Positions 45,591 through 54,789 of a stretch of 64,000 bases of DNA are shown here, piece by piece (position 1 is the stretch's first letter; each line of letters begins with the position of its first letter). Under the pieces are notes generated by a model that saw nothing but the letters and a program-made list of their open reading frames with translations, was not told the origin of the DNA and searched no databases. A program made the position numbers and the translations under genes. This DNA is from JABDQZ01 sp963801985 (GTDB lineage Bacteria > Pseudomonadota > Gammaproteobacteria > Chromatiales > Chromatiaceae): positions 248,001-312,000 of the forward strand of contig CAWDGV010000012.1 of the NCBI GenBank assembly GCA_963801985.1, in the 5' to 3' direction.

Positions 45591-47336
45591 CTACTCCGCT
45601 TTTTTCTTTTTTCCGTGGTGCTTTTTTATCTTGCTTTTTTTGTCTCCCGACTCTTCCTGGCCAAGTCGGGAAATGTTGAGTTTTCTACCGCAAACCCAGA
45701 CATTTTTGAGATCCATAAAAACCTCCTTGGGCATACCCATGGGCAGGTCGATAAGGCTGAATTCATCATTGATTTCGATAGAACCGATATATTTTGATTC
45801 CAGGCCGGCTTCGTTGGCAATTGCACCGACGATATTGCCGGGTTTGACATCGTTTTTATAACCGACTTCAAGCCTGAATCTTTCCAGTCCTTCATCAGGC
45901 TGTTCGGGCATTTTCTTGGACGTATTTCTGGGTTGCTCGTCCCGACGTTGCTTTTTATCCCTGCGTGGTTTTGCGTCGGGCTGCTTGCGGGGTTTCCTGT
46001 CTTCTTTAAGCAACAGCGGGGTATCGCTGAATGAAATCTTGGCAAGTGCCGCTGCAATTTCGATTGCAGGAATATCATGTTCCTGCTGGTACTGTTCCAG
46101 CATGCTTTGCAGAAAATCGAGCTCGCCTGTTGCAATGGTATCGGTAATCTTCTGTTTGAAATCGGCTACACGTTTATTGTTGACCATCTCGGTGGATGGT
46201 AATTCCAGCTTATCTATTTTTTGCCGGGTTGCTTTCTCGATGGAACTGAGCAGACGGCGTTCCCTGGGGGAGACAAACAGGATTGCATCACCCTTGCGAC
46301 CGGCGCGACCGGTACGGCCAATGCGATGGATATAGGCTTCGGTATCATAGGGAATGTCGTAGTTGATGACATGGCTGATTCTTTCCACGTCCAGGCCACG
46401 GGCAGCCACGTCGGTCGCCACCAGGATATCCAGTGAACCCCGTTTCAATTTTTCAACCATTTGCTCGCGACTTTTCTGGGCCATGTCACCATTAATGGCG
46501 GCGGCGGAATAGCCTCGTGCAGATAATCTTTCAGCCAGTTCGGTAGTAGCAGTTTTCGTGCGCACAAAAATAATGAGCCCGTCAAATGTTTCAACTTCAA
46601 GAATGCGCGTCAGTGCATCAAGCTTGTGCATGCCGCTGACAAGCCAGTAACGCTGGCGGATAGTGTCCGCAGTGGCGGTTTTGGCCTTGATGGAAACTTG
46701 GACCGGCTCATTCAGGAAACGGCGTGCAATGCGTTCAATTTCCTTGGGCATGGTTGCGGAAAATAAAGCCAGCTGGCGTTCTGCCGGTGTCTGTTCCAGA
46801 ATCCATTCCACATCATCAATAAATCCCATGCGCAGCATTTCATCGGCTTCATCGAGCACAAGAGCCCGCAGCCCATTCAGTTTGAGTGTGCCTTTACGCA
46901 TGTGGTCCATGACTCGGCCGGGAGTTCCCACGACTGCCTGCACACCCCGTTTTAACTGGCGTATCTGGCCGGAATAATCCTGTCCGCCGTAAATTGGTAA
47001 AACGTGAAAGCCCTTGACTTGTGAGGCGTAACGCTGCAGTGCCTCGGCAACCTGGATGGCAAGTTCACGGGTTGGCGTCAACACCATGAGCTGTACCTGT
47101 TTACTATCAGTCATAATATGAGACAGTAAGGGCAGGGCAAACGCGGCTGTTTTGCCCGTTCCGGTGGGAGCATGGCCTAACAGGTCATCACCATTCAGCA
47201 AAGGTGGAATAGCCTGGCTCTGGATAGGTGATGGTGTTTCGTAACCAATTTTCTCTACCGCAGCCAACAGGGGGGCGGGCAGGTTAAAGTCGCTGAAACT
47301 GGTTACGGGTTCTGTAGATAAGGGGTTTTTCGACAT
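45591..47336 (-). CDS. deaD: DEAD-box RNA helicase with DbpA-type RNA-binding domain (DeaD/CsdA-like)
   Basis: About 581 residues. Helicase core motifs: Q motif YETPSPIQSQAIP, Walker A APTGTGKT (near 56), DEAD (near 162), SATMP, and HRIGRTGRAGRKG. After a basic Lys/Arg/Gln linker comes a DbpA/CsdA RNA-binding domain (FRLEVGYKNDVKPGNIVGAIANEAGL) and a Lys-rich tail. It remodels structured RNA, aiding ribosome assembly and cold growth. The ATG at 47336 (MSKNPLS) has AGGAA at good distance; upstream in-frame starts would overlap the divergent yaiI gene. Confidence 0.93.
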   Translation of the reverse strand: MSKNPLSTEPVTSFSDFNLPAPLLAAVEKIGYETPSPIQSQAIPPLLNGDDLLGHAPTGTGKTAAFALPLLSHIMTDSKQVQLMVLTPTRELAIQVAEALQRYASQVKGFHVLPIYGGQDYSGQIRQLKRGVQAVVGTPGRVMDHMRKGTLKLNGLRALVLDEADEMLRMGFIDDVEWILEQTPAERQLALFSATMPKEIERIARRFLNEPVQVSIKAKTATADTIRQRYWLVSGMHKLDALTRILEVETFDGLIIFVRTKTATTELAERLSARGYSAAAINGDMAQKSREQMVEKLKRGSLDILVATDVAARGLDVERISHVINYDIPYDTEAYIHRIGRTGRAGRKGDAILFVSPRERRLLSSIEKATRQKIDKLELPSTEMVNNKRVADFKQKITDTIATGELDFLQSMLEQYQQEHDIPAIEIAAALAKISFSDTPLLLKEDRKPRKQPDAKPRRDKKQRRDEQPRNTSKKMPEQPDEGLERFRLEVGYKNDVKPGNIVGAIANEAGLESKYIGSIEINDEFSLIDLPMGMPKEVFMDLKNVWVCGRKLNISRLGQEESGDKKSKIKKHHGKKKKAE

Positions 47337-47441
47337 CAGTGGTTCCTGGTGTGGTGAGAACGAATACACACACAGGCGTGCGCAAAGCCCGCAGAGTATA
47401 AGTGTTTTATAAATTAATACAATAGGGTTATTGGAAAAAAT

Positions 47442-47900
47442 ATGGTGTCTCAACAGATATGGGTCGATGCGGATGCCTGCCCAAAAGTTATCAAGGAAAT
47501 CCTTTTTCGGGCAGCAAACAGAACCGAAACCCGGCTCAGCCTGGTAGCGAACCAGTCACTCCAGGTGCCGGCATCACGATTCATTAATACAGTTCGTGTC
47601 TCAGCCGGTTTTGATGTTGCGGATAATTTCATCGTGCAGCAGGCAAAACCGGGTGACCTGGTGATTACCGCGGACATTCCGTTGGCAGACGAGTTGATTA
47701 CCAAGGGTTGCCTGGCGCTCAGTCCGCGTGGCGAGCTGTATACAAAAGAAAATATTCGACAGCGCCTGAATATGCGTGATTTTCTCGATACCCTGCGCAG
47801 TAGCGGTATACAAACCGGGGGGCCGCCAACTTTAAGCCAGGGTGATCGCCAGGCATTTGCCAATCAGCTGGACCGTTGGCTGGCGCGGCAGCAGGGATGA
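47442..47900 (+). CDS. yaiI: YaiI/YqxD family protein (UPF0178)
   Basis: A 152-residue protein of the DUF188 family. IWVDADACPKVIKEILFRAA is the family signature, followed by VSAGFDVADNFIVQQA, GDLVITADIPLADE and SPRGELYTKENI. The fold is PIN-like, and conserved acids suggest a metal-dependent nuclease, although no activity has been firmly shown. It is divergent from the DEAD-box gene, with about 105 bases between starts. Confidence 0.93.
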   Translation: MVSQQIWVDADACPKVIKEILFRAANRTETRLSLVANQSLQVPASRFINTVRVSAGFDVADNFIVQQAKPGDLVITADIPLADELITKGCLALSPRGELYTKENIRQRLNMRDFLDTLRSSGIQTGGPPTLSQGDRQAFANQLDRWLARQQG

Positions 47901-47949
47901 ACTATACTTTTAACGGAAATTTTGGTTACTCGTTTGGGGTAGGTGCGTT

Positions 47950-48123
47950 ATGGAAAAAAATAACCCACAAGAAGCTCGGGATGAAGTGCTTAACTGCGAT
48001 ATTTGCATGAAGGAAATTCCTGCCGAGTCAGAGGAATATCTCGAAACGGATGAATATGTCAGGCATTTTTGCGGTATGGAATGTTACACAAAGTGGAAAG
48101 AAGCGAATAAATCCGGTCATTAA
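47950..48123 (+). CDS. Small DUF3330 cysteine-motif protein
   Basis: A 57-residue gene: ATG at 47950, TAA at 48121-48123. The protein begins MEKNNPQEARDEVL and has CDICMKEIPAESE, then VRHFCGMECYTKWKE, a double CxxC/CxxxC zinc-ribbon-like arrangement typical of DUF3330 proteins, which appear in several proteobacterial genomes, sometimes on mercury transposons. A GTAGG site stands a few bases ahead of the start. It is 49 bases after yaiI in the same direction. Confidence 0.75.
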   Translation: MEKNNPQEARDEVLNCDICMKEIPAESEEYLETDEYVRHFCGMECYTKWKEANKSGH

Positions 48124-48168
48124 GAGCTATATCCTGCTTTCAAATTCACAGGCAGGCTAAGACTGTCC

Positions 48169-48465
48169 CTAGGCCGCTTCTTCCACTGTCCTGTTTTTCA
48201 ATGCCACTTTAATGACCCGGATATAGGGTAAAAACAGCGCTATCAGCAGGATAGTCATGGCGAGCAGTAAATCGTCCAGGCCAACCAGGTAAACCAGCAC
48301 AAAAGCCAGAACCATGGATGCAGTGCAGTCAATCACGGCACGAGTCAGGCAGTATTTGCGTTTTTCCTGTGGGGTTTTAAACAGAATCATCAGGATTGGC
48401 GGCAGATAGTGTAACGGCGCGTAAAAGCCGATAATAATTCCCCATACGATAATATTATCCATCAA
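48169..48465 (-). CDS. Small inner-membrane protein, unknown
   Basis: A 98-residue hydrophobic protein with about three TM helices (VWGIIIGFYAPLHYLPPILMIL, ASMVLAFVLVYLVGL, LLAMTILLIALFLPYIRVI). The loop KTPQEKRKYCLTRAVID is basic and would face the cytoplasm. No family recognised. The two first Met codons are adjacent; either may start. It is convergent with the DUF3330 gene and divergent from the ychJ-like gene. Confidence 0.7.
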   Translation of the reverse strand: MMDNIIVWGIIIGFYAPLHYLPPILMILFKTPQEKRKYCLTRAVIDCTASMVLAFVLVYLVGLDDLLLAMTILLIALFLPYIRVIKVALKNRTVEEAA

Positions 48466-48552
48466 GATACCTGCAGGATTTTCATCAATTTGCGTTATTA
48501 TAGCGTTCAGTCCCGTCGGAAACCTTGTTAAAAGTCATTTTGGAGAAGATTT

Positions 48553-49038
48553 ATGAGCCTGTGTCCCTGTGGATCCGGTCAGGAATATACTGAATGTTGT
48601 GAACCTTTCATTAAAGGTGAACGTCTGCCCGAAACCGCCGAGCAACTGATGCGCTCCCGCTACAGTGCCTATGCCACTGTCAATGTTGATTACTTGCATA
48701 GTTCCCTGCATCCTGATCATCAAGCTGATCATGATGTGAACGCTGCAAGGAAATGGGCTGCGGAATCAGACTGGTTGGGACTCGATATTTTATCGACCAG
48801 CGATGGCGGTAAAGATGATGAGGCAGGAATAGTTGAGTTCAAGGCAAGCTATCGTGACAAGGGAACAGTACGGCACCTGCATGAAATCAGCCGTTTTCAA
48901 AAAGTGGATGGCAAATGGACTTATGTTGATGGTGAAATGCCAAAACCTGAAACCGTGCGTAACGTGGTCAAGGTGGGACGCAATGATCCCTGTCCCTGTG
49001 GATCGGGTAAAAAATATAAAAAATGCTGTGGAGTCTAA
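48553..49038 (+). CDS. ychJ: YchJ family protein with two SEC-C zinc motifs
   Basis: A 161-residue protein with an N-terminal SEC-C motif (CPCGSGQEYTECC), the YchJ core (AEQLMRSRYSAYATVNVDYL, WLGLDIL, VEFKASYRDKG, HEISRFQKVDGKWTYVDGE) and a C-terminal SEC-C motif (CPCGSGKKYKKCC). Such zinc motifs bind nucleotides or protein partners such as SecB; YchJ's own role is not known. TTGGAGAAG lies before the ATG at good spacing. Length is normal. Confidence 0.94.
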   Translation: MSLCPCGSGQEYTECCEPFIKGERLPETAEQLMRSRYSAYATVNVDYLHSSLHPDHQADHDVNAARKWAAESDWLGLDILSTSDGGKDDEAGIVEFKASYRDKGTVRHLHEISRFQKVDGKWTYVDGEMPKPETVRNVVKVGRNDPCPCGSGKKYKKCCGV

Positions 49039-49071
49039 AGTTTCAGTGATCCTGACCGCTAATTGAACTGT

Positions 49072-49698
49072 ATGCGAAATCTAACTAAAAAACTGGTCGG
49101 CTTGTCTGCATCACTGATGTTGTTGGTGAGTCCATTTGTTGGTGCTGAAATCTATAAGTACCAGGATACGGAAGGCCATATCTATTTCAGTGACGAACCG
49201 TTAAAAGGTAACTATCGTCTGCTCAAGCGTTTTGGATTTAATGGCCAGGCCAAGTCGAATCAACGCAGCAGTATCGATCTCAAGTCGGCAGGGGTAAATA
49301 AAAAGCGATATACACCCCTGATTGAGTCGGTGGCCAAGGAGACGCTGTTGCGTCCGGAGTTGTTACATGCGGTTGTCCGGGCTGAATCGGCTTATGATCC
49401 GAATGCGGTTTCCAAGAAAGGTGCGGTTGGCCTGATGCAACTCATGCCAGCCACGGCGAAGCGATACGGGGTATCTGATCGTCGCGACCCCCAGCAGAAT
49501 CTGCGTGGCGGAGCTGCTTACCTTAAAGATTTGCTGGTGCAGTTTGATTTCGACATGAAGCTCGCGATTGCAGCTTACAATGCTGGCGAAAACGCGGTGA
49601 TCCGTTCCGGTAACAAAATTCCGAATTATCGTGAAACCAAAAACTATGTTGCCAAGGTAATGCGTTTTTACCGGCAGAACCGTTCCGATAACAGCTAG
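49072..49698 (+). CDS. Lytic murein transglycosylase with DUF4124 domain
   Basis: A 208-residue periplasmic enzyme with a signal peptide (LSASLMLLVSPFVGA), a short DUF4124 segment (EIYKYQDTEGHIYFSDEP) and an SLT domain: catalytic Glu105 in RAESAYDPNAVSKKGAVGLMQLMPATAKRYG, then NLRGGAAYL and AIAAYNAGENAV. It cleaves peptidoglycan glycan strands to form 1,6-anhydro ends. The ATG at 49072 was chosen over a TTG nine bases upstream. The next gene starts 15 bases after the stop. Confidence 0.92.
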   Translation: MRNLTKKLVGLSASLMLLVSPFVGAEIYKYQDTEGHIYFSDEPLKGNYRLLKRFGFNGQAKSNQRSSIDLKSAGVNKKRYTPLIESVAKETLLRPELLHAVVRAESAYDPNAVSKKGAVGLMQLMPATAKRYGVSDRRDPQQNLRGGAAYLKDLLVQFDFDMKLAIAAYNAGENAVIRSGNKIPNYRETKNYVAKVMRFYRQNRSDNS

Positions 49699-49713
49699 CA
49701 TTCCAGGCTTCAC

Positions 49714-50217
49714 ATGCAACAGAAATATAAGAGTTTCCTCAGGGAAATCCTGGTTTTACTGACTTTAATCCTGCTGGTCAGCTTTGCCGTCAATCTTTAT
49801 AAAACCTGGGATGTCGCAACCGGCCCGGCTCCGCTGTTACAGCAAACCACTATCAATAATATGCCGGTAAACCTGGCCGAATCTGAAAAGCCGGTACTGG
49901 TACATTTCTGGGCAACCTGGTGTCCGGTTTGTTCAGTCGAGCAAGGCAGCATCCAGTCGATATCCCAGGACTACAATGTCATCAGTATTGCATTGAGCTC
50001 GGGAAATAAAGAAGAATTACTGCAATTCATGCAGAACGAGGAACTTGATTTTCCAGTTATTGCCGATGAGCAGGGTGATATTGCCCGTCAGTGGCAGGTC
50101 AAGGGCGTTCCAACTAGCTTTATTATTTCCCCAGGTGGGGAAATTGCTTTCGTCGAGGCGGGCTATACTTCAGAGCTCGGTTTACGTGCACGCCTTTGGT
50201 GGTCACAACGCAATTGA
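49714..50217 (+). CDS. Membrane-anchored thioredoxin-like oxidoreductase (ScsD/TlpA type)
   Basis: A 167-residue protein with one N-terminal TM anchor (about 11-27) and a periplasmic thioredoxin fold. The active site is WATWCPVCS (Cys70, Cys73), and KGVPTSFIIS holds the cis-Pro. The CPVC site and short length match the suppressor-of-copper-sensitivity ScsD/TlpA group, which move electrons to periplasmic disulfides. No DsbD partner is adjacent. Close spacing after the transglycosylase gene suggests one transcript. Confidence 0.9.
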   Translation: MQQKYKSFLREILVLLTLILLVSFAVNLYKTWDVATGPAPLLQQTTINNMPVNLAESEKPVLVHFWATWCPVCSVEQGSIQSISQDYNVISIALSSGNKEELLQFMQNEELDFPVIADEQGDIARQWQVKGVPTSFIISPGGEIAFVEAGYTSELGLRARLWWSQRN

Positions 50218-50230
50218 AAAAAGCTTTTAT

Positions 50231-50458
50231 TCAGTCTTCGCCGATGACTCTTTCTTCGCGTGGTGCTTTTAACAGTGTTTCAGCCTCGATTTCGCTTTTG
50301 GCAAAAATCATGCGGTAATCAGCCGGATCATCCTCGGCCTTGTCGGCACGCTTGTTACGTACAACCTGCTTGGCTTCCTGGTACTTGGTATAGGTATCAA
50401 GATGCTCCAGTTGCTTCTGGTTTTCTTTTTCAATGATGCGGTAAACAAAATAAGGCAT
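50231..50458 (-). CDS. Small soluble conserved protein, unknown
   Basis: A 75-residue charged protein starting MPYFVYRIIEK, with KYQEAKQVVRNKRADKAEDDPADYRMIFAKS and an acidic end. Strong purine site (AAGGAATACC) just before the ATG supports translation. I do not recognise a characterised family, though short proteins with the MPYFVYRI start occur in other sulfur-oxidising gammaproteobacteria as far as I recall; this is unverified. It converges with the thioredoxin-like gene with 13 bases between stops. Confidence 0.68.
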   Translation of the reverse strand: MPYFVYRIIEKENQKQLEHLDTYTKYQEAKQVVRNKRADKAEDDPADYRMIFAKSEIEAETLLKAPREERVIGED

Positions 50459-50603
50459 CGTGGTATTCCTTAAGTCTTAAATCAGTTGGTGAGCATTCTA
50501 GCACCAGAAGCTGTTTCTAATAAATCAGGAATAAATTAAGGTTGTCATTTTTGCTTTTTTTTCTGTCTCGGTTAATCTTAGTTTGATAACTAGGGGAGAA
50601 TCC

Positions 50604-51044
50604 ATGCTTAAAAAAACATTTCACTCACTTGAAAGTGCCGGCAATCTTTTGTCTGAAGGGTTTCATTTTATCGGTTTGTTTGTTGTGGGGGCGAGTATCC
50701 TCTGGGCCTCATGGGCGGAGGTTTTTAAAATCATTGAGCATGGCGGTCCCGACATCAAGGATGTGCTGCTGCTTTTCATTTACCTCGAACTGGGAGCCAT
50801 GGTTGGCATTTATTTCAAAACCAAGCGCATGCCGGTTCGTTTTCTGATTTATATTGCGATTACCGCCCTGACCCGTGTATTGGCCATTGATGTTAAAACC
50901 ATGGAAGACATGCACATGCTGATCCTGACGGTGTCCATCCTGATTCTCAGTTTTGCAGTACTGGTTTTGAAATACAGCTCCAGCAAGTTCAGTGAGAGCA
51001 AAGATGCAGGTAATCAGCCTGGTGCAACGGAATCAGATCTATAA
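50604..51044 (+). CDS. PsiE-like membrane protein
   Basis: A 146-residue protein with four TM helices (FIGLFVVGASILWASW; VLLLFIYLELGAMVGIYF; PVRFLIYIAITALTRVLAI; LILTVSILILSFAVLVL). FIYLELGAMVGIYFKTKRMPVRFLIYIAIT and the following TALTR match the phosphate-starvation-inducible PsiE family, whose function is unknown. GGGGAGAATCC before the ATG at 50604 is a strong ribosome binding site. The next gene starts 15 bases after the stop. Confidence 0.83.
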   Translation: MLKKTFHSLESAGNLLSEGFHFIGLFVVGASILWASWAEVFKIIEHGGPDIKDVLLLFIYLELGAMVGIYFKTKRMPVRFLIYIAITALTRVLAIDVKTMEDMHMLILTVSILILSFAVLVLKYSSSKFSESKDAGNQPGATESDL

Positions 51045-51059
51045 CCGGATGTTTGACTG

Positions 51060-51416
51060 ATGATTGAATTTCCAAAAATACAGCGGGCCATTCCCAAAAG
51101 ACGATACCAGATGGGCGAATTTGGTGTAACCGTGCTGGGTGAAGTCGAGTCTCCTGATATTGCCGCTTACCACTACATCATGGCTTTTGTACCGGAAGGC
51201 CAGGCAGAGCCGGTGCTCTATATCTGTTGTGAAAAAACACCCCCCAAAAACAGGCATGAAGGAACTCACCAGTTGCGCGTCATCAACCAGGCGATGTCTG
51301 AAGTCATGGATATTAACGATCAATGGCGTGATCTCGAGATATTCTCGGTAGAGGCACTGAAAATCGGTGCTCAGGTGCTGGGGTTGGCGGATGAACAGGC
51401 CGTTCCGTTGATGTAG
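51060..51416 (+). CDS. Conserved protein, unknown function
   Basis: A 118-residue soluble protein starting MIEFPKIQRAIPKRRYQMGEFGVTVLGEV. Two adjacent cysteines (YICCEK) and a helix at the end (ALKIGAQVLGLADEQA) are the only marks. No signal or TM segment and no family I can name. Ahead of the start there is only a weak purine site. It probably shares the transcript of the PsiE-like gene. Confidence 0.65.
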   Translation: MIEFPKIQRAIPKRRYQMGEFGVTVLGEVESPDIAAYHYIMAFVPEGQAEPVLYICCEKTPPKNRHEGTHQLRVINQAMSEVMDINDQWRDLEIFSVEALKIGAQVLGLADEQAVPLM

Positions 51417-51512
51417 CTACTCATCGTGGAAAAATTGATTTATTCCTAAAGTGCTCAAACAGGCTGCCGTTAAGGATATTACATCCTGAAGGAATTAAAA
51501 TGGACGGCCTTA

Positions 51513-53426
51513 ATGATTGTCAGTAGACAACAATTGATTTTTATTTCATTTGTTTTTGCTAGCCTGCTCGCTGCATCACTGCCCGCGGCTGAGCCGGAAA
51601 AATCAGATACCCGCATACTGATCGATATCAGCGGCAGTATGAAGCAAAATGATCCCAAAAACCTGCGCCGTTCAGCATTGCGTCTGCTTGTCGGGCTGAT
51701 GCCCCAGGGCAACCGGGCGGGCGTCTGGACTTTCGCCCAGTATACCAACATGCTGGTTCCTCTCGGCGTTATCAACGACAGCTGGAAAAAGAAGGCCCGT
51801 CGCGTCTCGGAACGAATTTCTTCACCAGGGCAATTTACCAATATTGAAGATGTGCTGAAACGTGCCACGGCCGACTGGCAGGATCCATCTGCACAGTACC
51901 GCAAAAATATCATTTTGCTGACGGACGGCATGGTGGATGTATCCAAGGACAAAAAGAAAAACGCGTCTTCGAGACAACGCATCCTTGACGAGCTTGCGCC
52001 AAAAATAAAAGCCAGCGGTGCCAGGATTCATACCATTGCCCTTTCGGATCGTGCCGATCACGATTTAATGAAATCATTATCTGAAATGACCGGTGGCTGG
52101 TACGAGCAGGTCAACAGTGCTGACGAATTGCAGCGTGTCTTTTTGAGAATGTTTGAAAAGGTCGGCAAGCCGGATTCGGTGCCTTTAAAAGGCAATAAAT
52201 TCAAGCTTGATAACAGTATTGATGAAGCAACTTTGCTGGTGTTTACCAGGCCAAATGCCGAAACCGCAAAAATCATGATGCCTGATGGCCAGGTGTTTGA
52301 CCCGGATAAATTGCCGGGCAATGTTTCCTGGCATCGCGATGAAGGCTATGACCTGATTACGATTAAAAAACCCCAGTCAGGTGAATGGACTATCCAGGCA
52401 GATATGGATCCGGATAACCGGGTCATGATTGTCACCAACCTGAAGATGAAAACCTCGGATATCCCCAACCGCCTGGCTTTGGGTGAAGCGGTCCCTGTGT
52501 CCGTGCACTTTACTGAAAAGGGCAAAGCAGTTTCAGAGAAAGAATTTCTGGACGTTGTGCATGTCAGTGCATCACAGTTTCACCAGGGTGAAGAGAGTGA
52601 GGCACGCCCACTGCAGGATGATGGCAACACGCCCGATGAAACCGCCGGTGATGGCAGGTTCAGTGTTGTGTTGGGTGAGGGTCTGGCTGAAGGCCAGGTC
52701 GAACTGGTCATTAATGCAGATGGAAAAACCTTTGTCAGGGAACGTCGCCAGGCGACACAGATCGTGCAGCCGGCTTCTCTGCAGGTTGATGATAATGCGG
52801 CGGCAACTGCAGCAGTATTTATTGTTCATCTTGATGATGAGGTTGTCGATGAAACGACAGCATCAGTGGAAGCCTGGGTTGAAGATGTGGCAGGCAAAAC
52901 TACGCCGCTGGCTTTTACCCGAACACCTGATGGCGTATTTGAAGCGGTAGTTGATAAAGAAATCCTGGTGGGCCGGCATTTTGCCGTTGTTAATGTTGCT
53001 GGCAAGACCTTGTCCGGCAATGATTTCAACTACCAGCCGCAGACGGTTGATATCAACGGCCTGGCTGAGCCGCCACCACCTGAACCCGTTCCAGAACCGC
53101 TGAAGCCAGCCGAGCCTGAGTCTGCGCCACAACCTGAGCCTGAAGCCGTTGCGGAGCCGGAAGCCGGGCCTGAGGAAGAAACTGACTGGTTGATGATTGG
53201 CCTGGTAATTGGCCTGGGTAACCTGGTTTTAATTGGCCTGGGAGTGGGGGTCTGGCTGTTTCTGCGCAAGCGTGCCGCCGATGATGATGTCATGTTGTTT
53301 GACGAGGAAGAAAAATCTGCAGTTACATCTGACAAGGAAGAATTTGGTCTGCAAGACGAAGCGCCGGTCAAGGATGTATCTGAACCTGATGAGACGATCG
53401 ATATTTCAGCAGGGGATAAAAAATAA
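51513..53426 (+). CDS. VWA-domain membrane protein (TIGR03503-like)
   Basis: A 637-residue protein: signal peptide (about 1-26), a von Willebrand A domain (about 33-210) with an intact metal site DISGSMKQND and LLTDGMVD, a beta-sandwich region (about 220-500), a Pro/Glu linker (PEPVPEPLKPAEPE), one TM helix (about 553-577) and an acidic cytoplasmic tail. It would present the VWA part in the periplasm for metal-dependent protein binding. The family is known only as an uncharacterised gammaproteobacterial group. Its stop overlaps the start of the next gene (TAATG). Confidence 0.85.
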   Translation: MIVSRQQLIFISFVFASLLAASLPAAEPEKSDTRILIDISGSMKQNDPKNLRRSALRLLVGLMPQGNRAGVWTFAQYTNMLVPLGVINDSWKKKARRVSERISSPGQFTNIEDVLKRATADWQDPSAQYRKNIILLTDGMVDVSKDKKKNASSRQRILDELAPKIKASGARIHTIALSDRADHDLMKSLSEMTGGWYEQVNSADELQRVFLRMFEKVGKPDSVPLKGNKFKLDNSIDEATLLVFTRPNAETAKIMMPDGQVFDPDKLPGNVSWHRDEGYDLITIKKPQSGEWTIQADMDPDNRVMIVTNLKMKTSDIPNRLALGEAVPVSVHFTEKGKAVSEKEFLDVVHVSASQFHQGEESEARPLQDDGNTPDETAGDGRFSVVLGEGLAEGQVELVINADGKTFVRERRQATQIVQPASLQVDDNAAATAAVFIVHLDDEVVDETTASVEAWVEDVAGKTTPLAFTRTPDGVFEAVVDKEILVGRHFAVVNVAGKTLSGNDFNYQPQTVDINGLAEPPPPEPVPEPLKPAEPESAPQPEPEAVAEPEAGPEEETDWLMIGLVIGLGNLVLIGLGVGVWLFLRKRAADDDVMLFDEEEKSAVTSDKEEFGLQDEAPVKDVSEPDETIDISAGDKK

Positions 53427-54786
53427 TGGAACTGAGTATTCTCGCTTTAATTGTCTGGGGTGAGATTACCTTCCTTCTCGCAGGAGGATTAATCCTGCTG
53501 CTGTTAAACAATGTCATAAAACAACGTAAGGGCAGAAAGTCGATAAATGGACTGTTTGAAAAATTAAAAACTGACCGTACCGGGCGCCTTGAGCAGATCA
53601 GGGAGGCTTGTCTGAATATGGATTGCAAGGGGATGCGCTTGAAGAGAAGGTTAAGGAAATCGACCTGCAGGAACGCAAACTTTATCAGCGCATTGCAACC
53701 ATGTACAAAAACCGTTCCGATGGCATGCTGGCACGAATTAACGTTGCCATGGAAACCGCAACCAGGCCGTATTACGAACTGGGTATCAAGCTGTCTGCGG
53801 CCGATTCCCAGGATGTGACTGGAGACGGGGCAGCCCATATTGATGATGCCGAGATTGAGAAACTGCGCGAAGAGAACAAACACTTGCAGGATGAACTGTC
53901 CGTGACCATGGATACGATTGGCAGGATGCTCAGCGAATATTCCTCGATGTTTGGTACGGAAGATGAAAGTGGCCTCGACAAGAGCAAAATCATGCAGGCT
54001 TTTAACGTCGATGAAGATGGCGAACAGGTCGACGCAATCGAGGATGTAACAGAAAGTGAAGCTGCAGCTGATGAAGAACGGTTGCAGGAAGAAGAGTTAG
54101 AGGTCGGGCTGGGGCTGGATGATGATATCGAAATAGGTGCTGGAGATGAGGATGTCGACGACCTGATGGGCAGTAATGATCAGGAGATATCGCCTGGGGT
54201 GGATAAAGATGAAGTTACACCTGACATTGATGCCATTCTGGCGGATGCTGAATCGGCGAGCAATGATGTCGTGGAGACTGATGAGCTGCTGGAAATAGAG
54301 GATGAAATGCCTGAGCCGGAGCAGGATGATGAGCTTGATATCGTGCTGGATGAAGGGGCGGACGAAACCGTTAGCGTGGTAGATGTTGAAGTGTCCGATG
54401 AAGAGCTGTTGGAAATCGACGATGAACTGCCCGTACAGGTAACAGATGATGATCTCGACGTTGTTATTGATGACGAGATTCCTGATCTTGATGCAATCAT
54501 TTCTGAAGCGGATGAGGCTTTGTCTGGAAATACCGCTACTGACAAAGATCCGCTGCAGGAAACGGTAGCGCTGAATGATAATGACGTGGCCGACCTGGAG
54601 GCTGCCGGGTTGACCGGCATCGTTGATCTTGAATCCGACCTGGGCGATGAACTAATTGAACTGGCTGATGGGCTGGATTTTGACGATTTGGAATCCGCAA
54701 AGAAAGAGGATGAAAACAGCGAAGAAGTTGCGGATATAGATGACCTTGATATAGATCAACTGTTGGACTCTAACAAAAATAGTTGA
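53426..54786 (+). pseudogene. Acidic membrane-anchored partner of the VWA protein, with one frameshift
   Basis: Read as one protein of about 450 residues: a TM helix (EITFLLAGGLILLLLNNVI), a coiled coil, and a long Asp/Glu-rich tail. The frame breaks near 53607. The first frame gives EQIREA, then a meaningless tail to 53818. The second frame continues SEYGLQGDALEEKVKEIDLQERKLYQRIATMY. One missing base (GGCTTG for GGCTTTG) explains it, and no slippery heptamer for programmed shifting is seen. The acidic repeats DELLEIEDE, EELLEIDDE and DDDLDVVIDDE recur. Either a recent mutation or a sequence error; the gene may be intact in the cell. Confidence 0.75.
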
Positions 54787-54789
54787 TAC

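Noticed and set aside
47950..48123. Mercury transposon remnant (because of the DUF3330 gene)
   Set aside because: No mer genes, transposase or inverted ends are nearby; the gene fits as a chromosomal copy.
53600..53615. Programmed -1 frameshift
   Set aside because: No slippery heptamer or stimulatory stem is visible, so a missing base is simpler.
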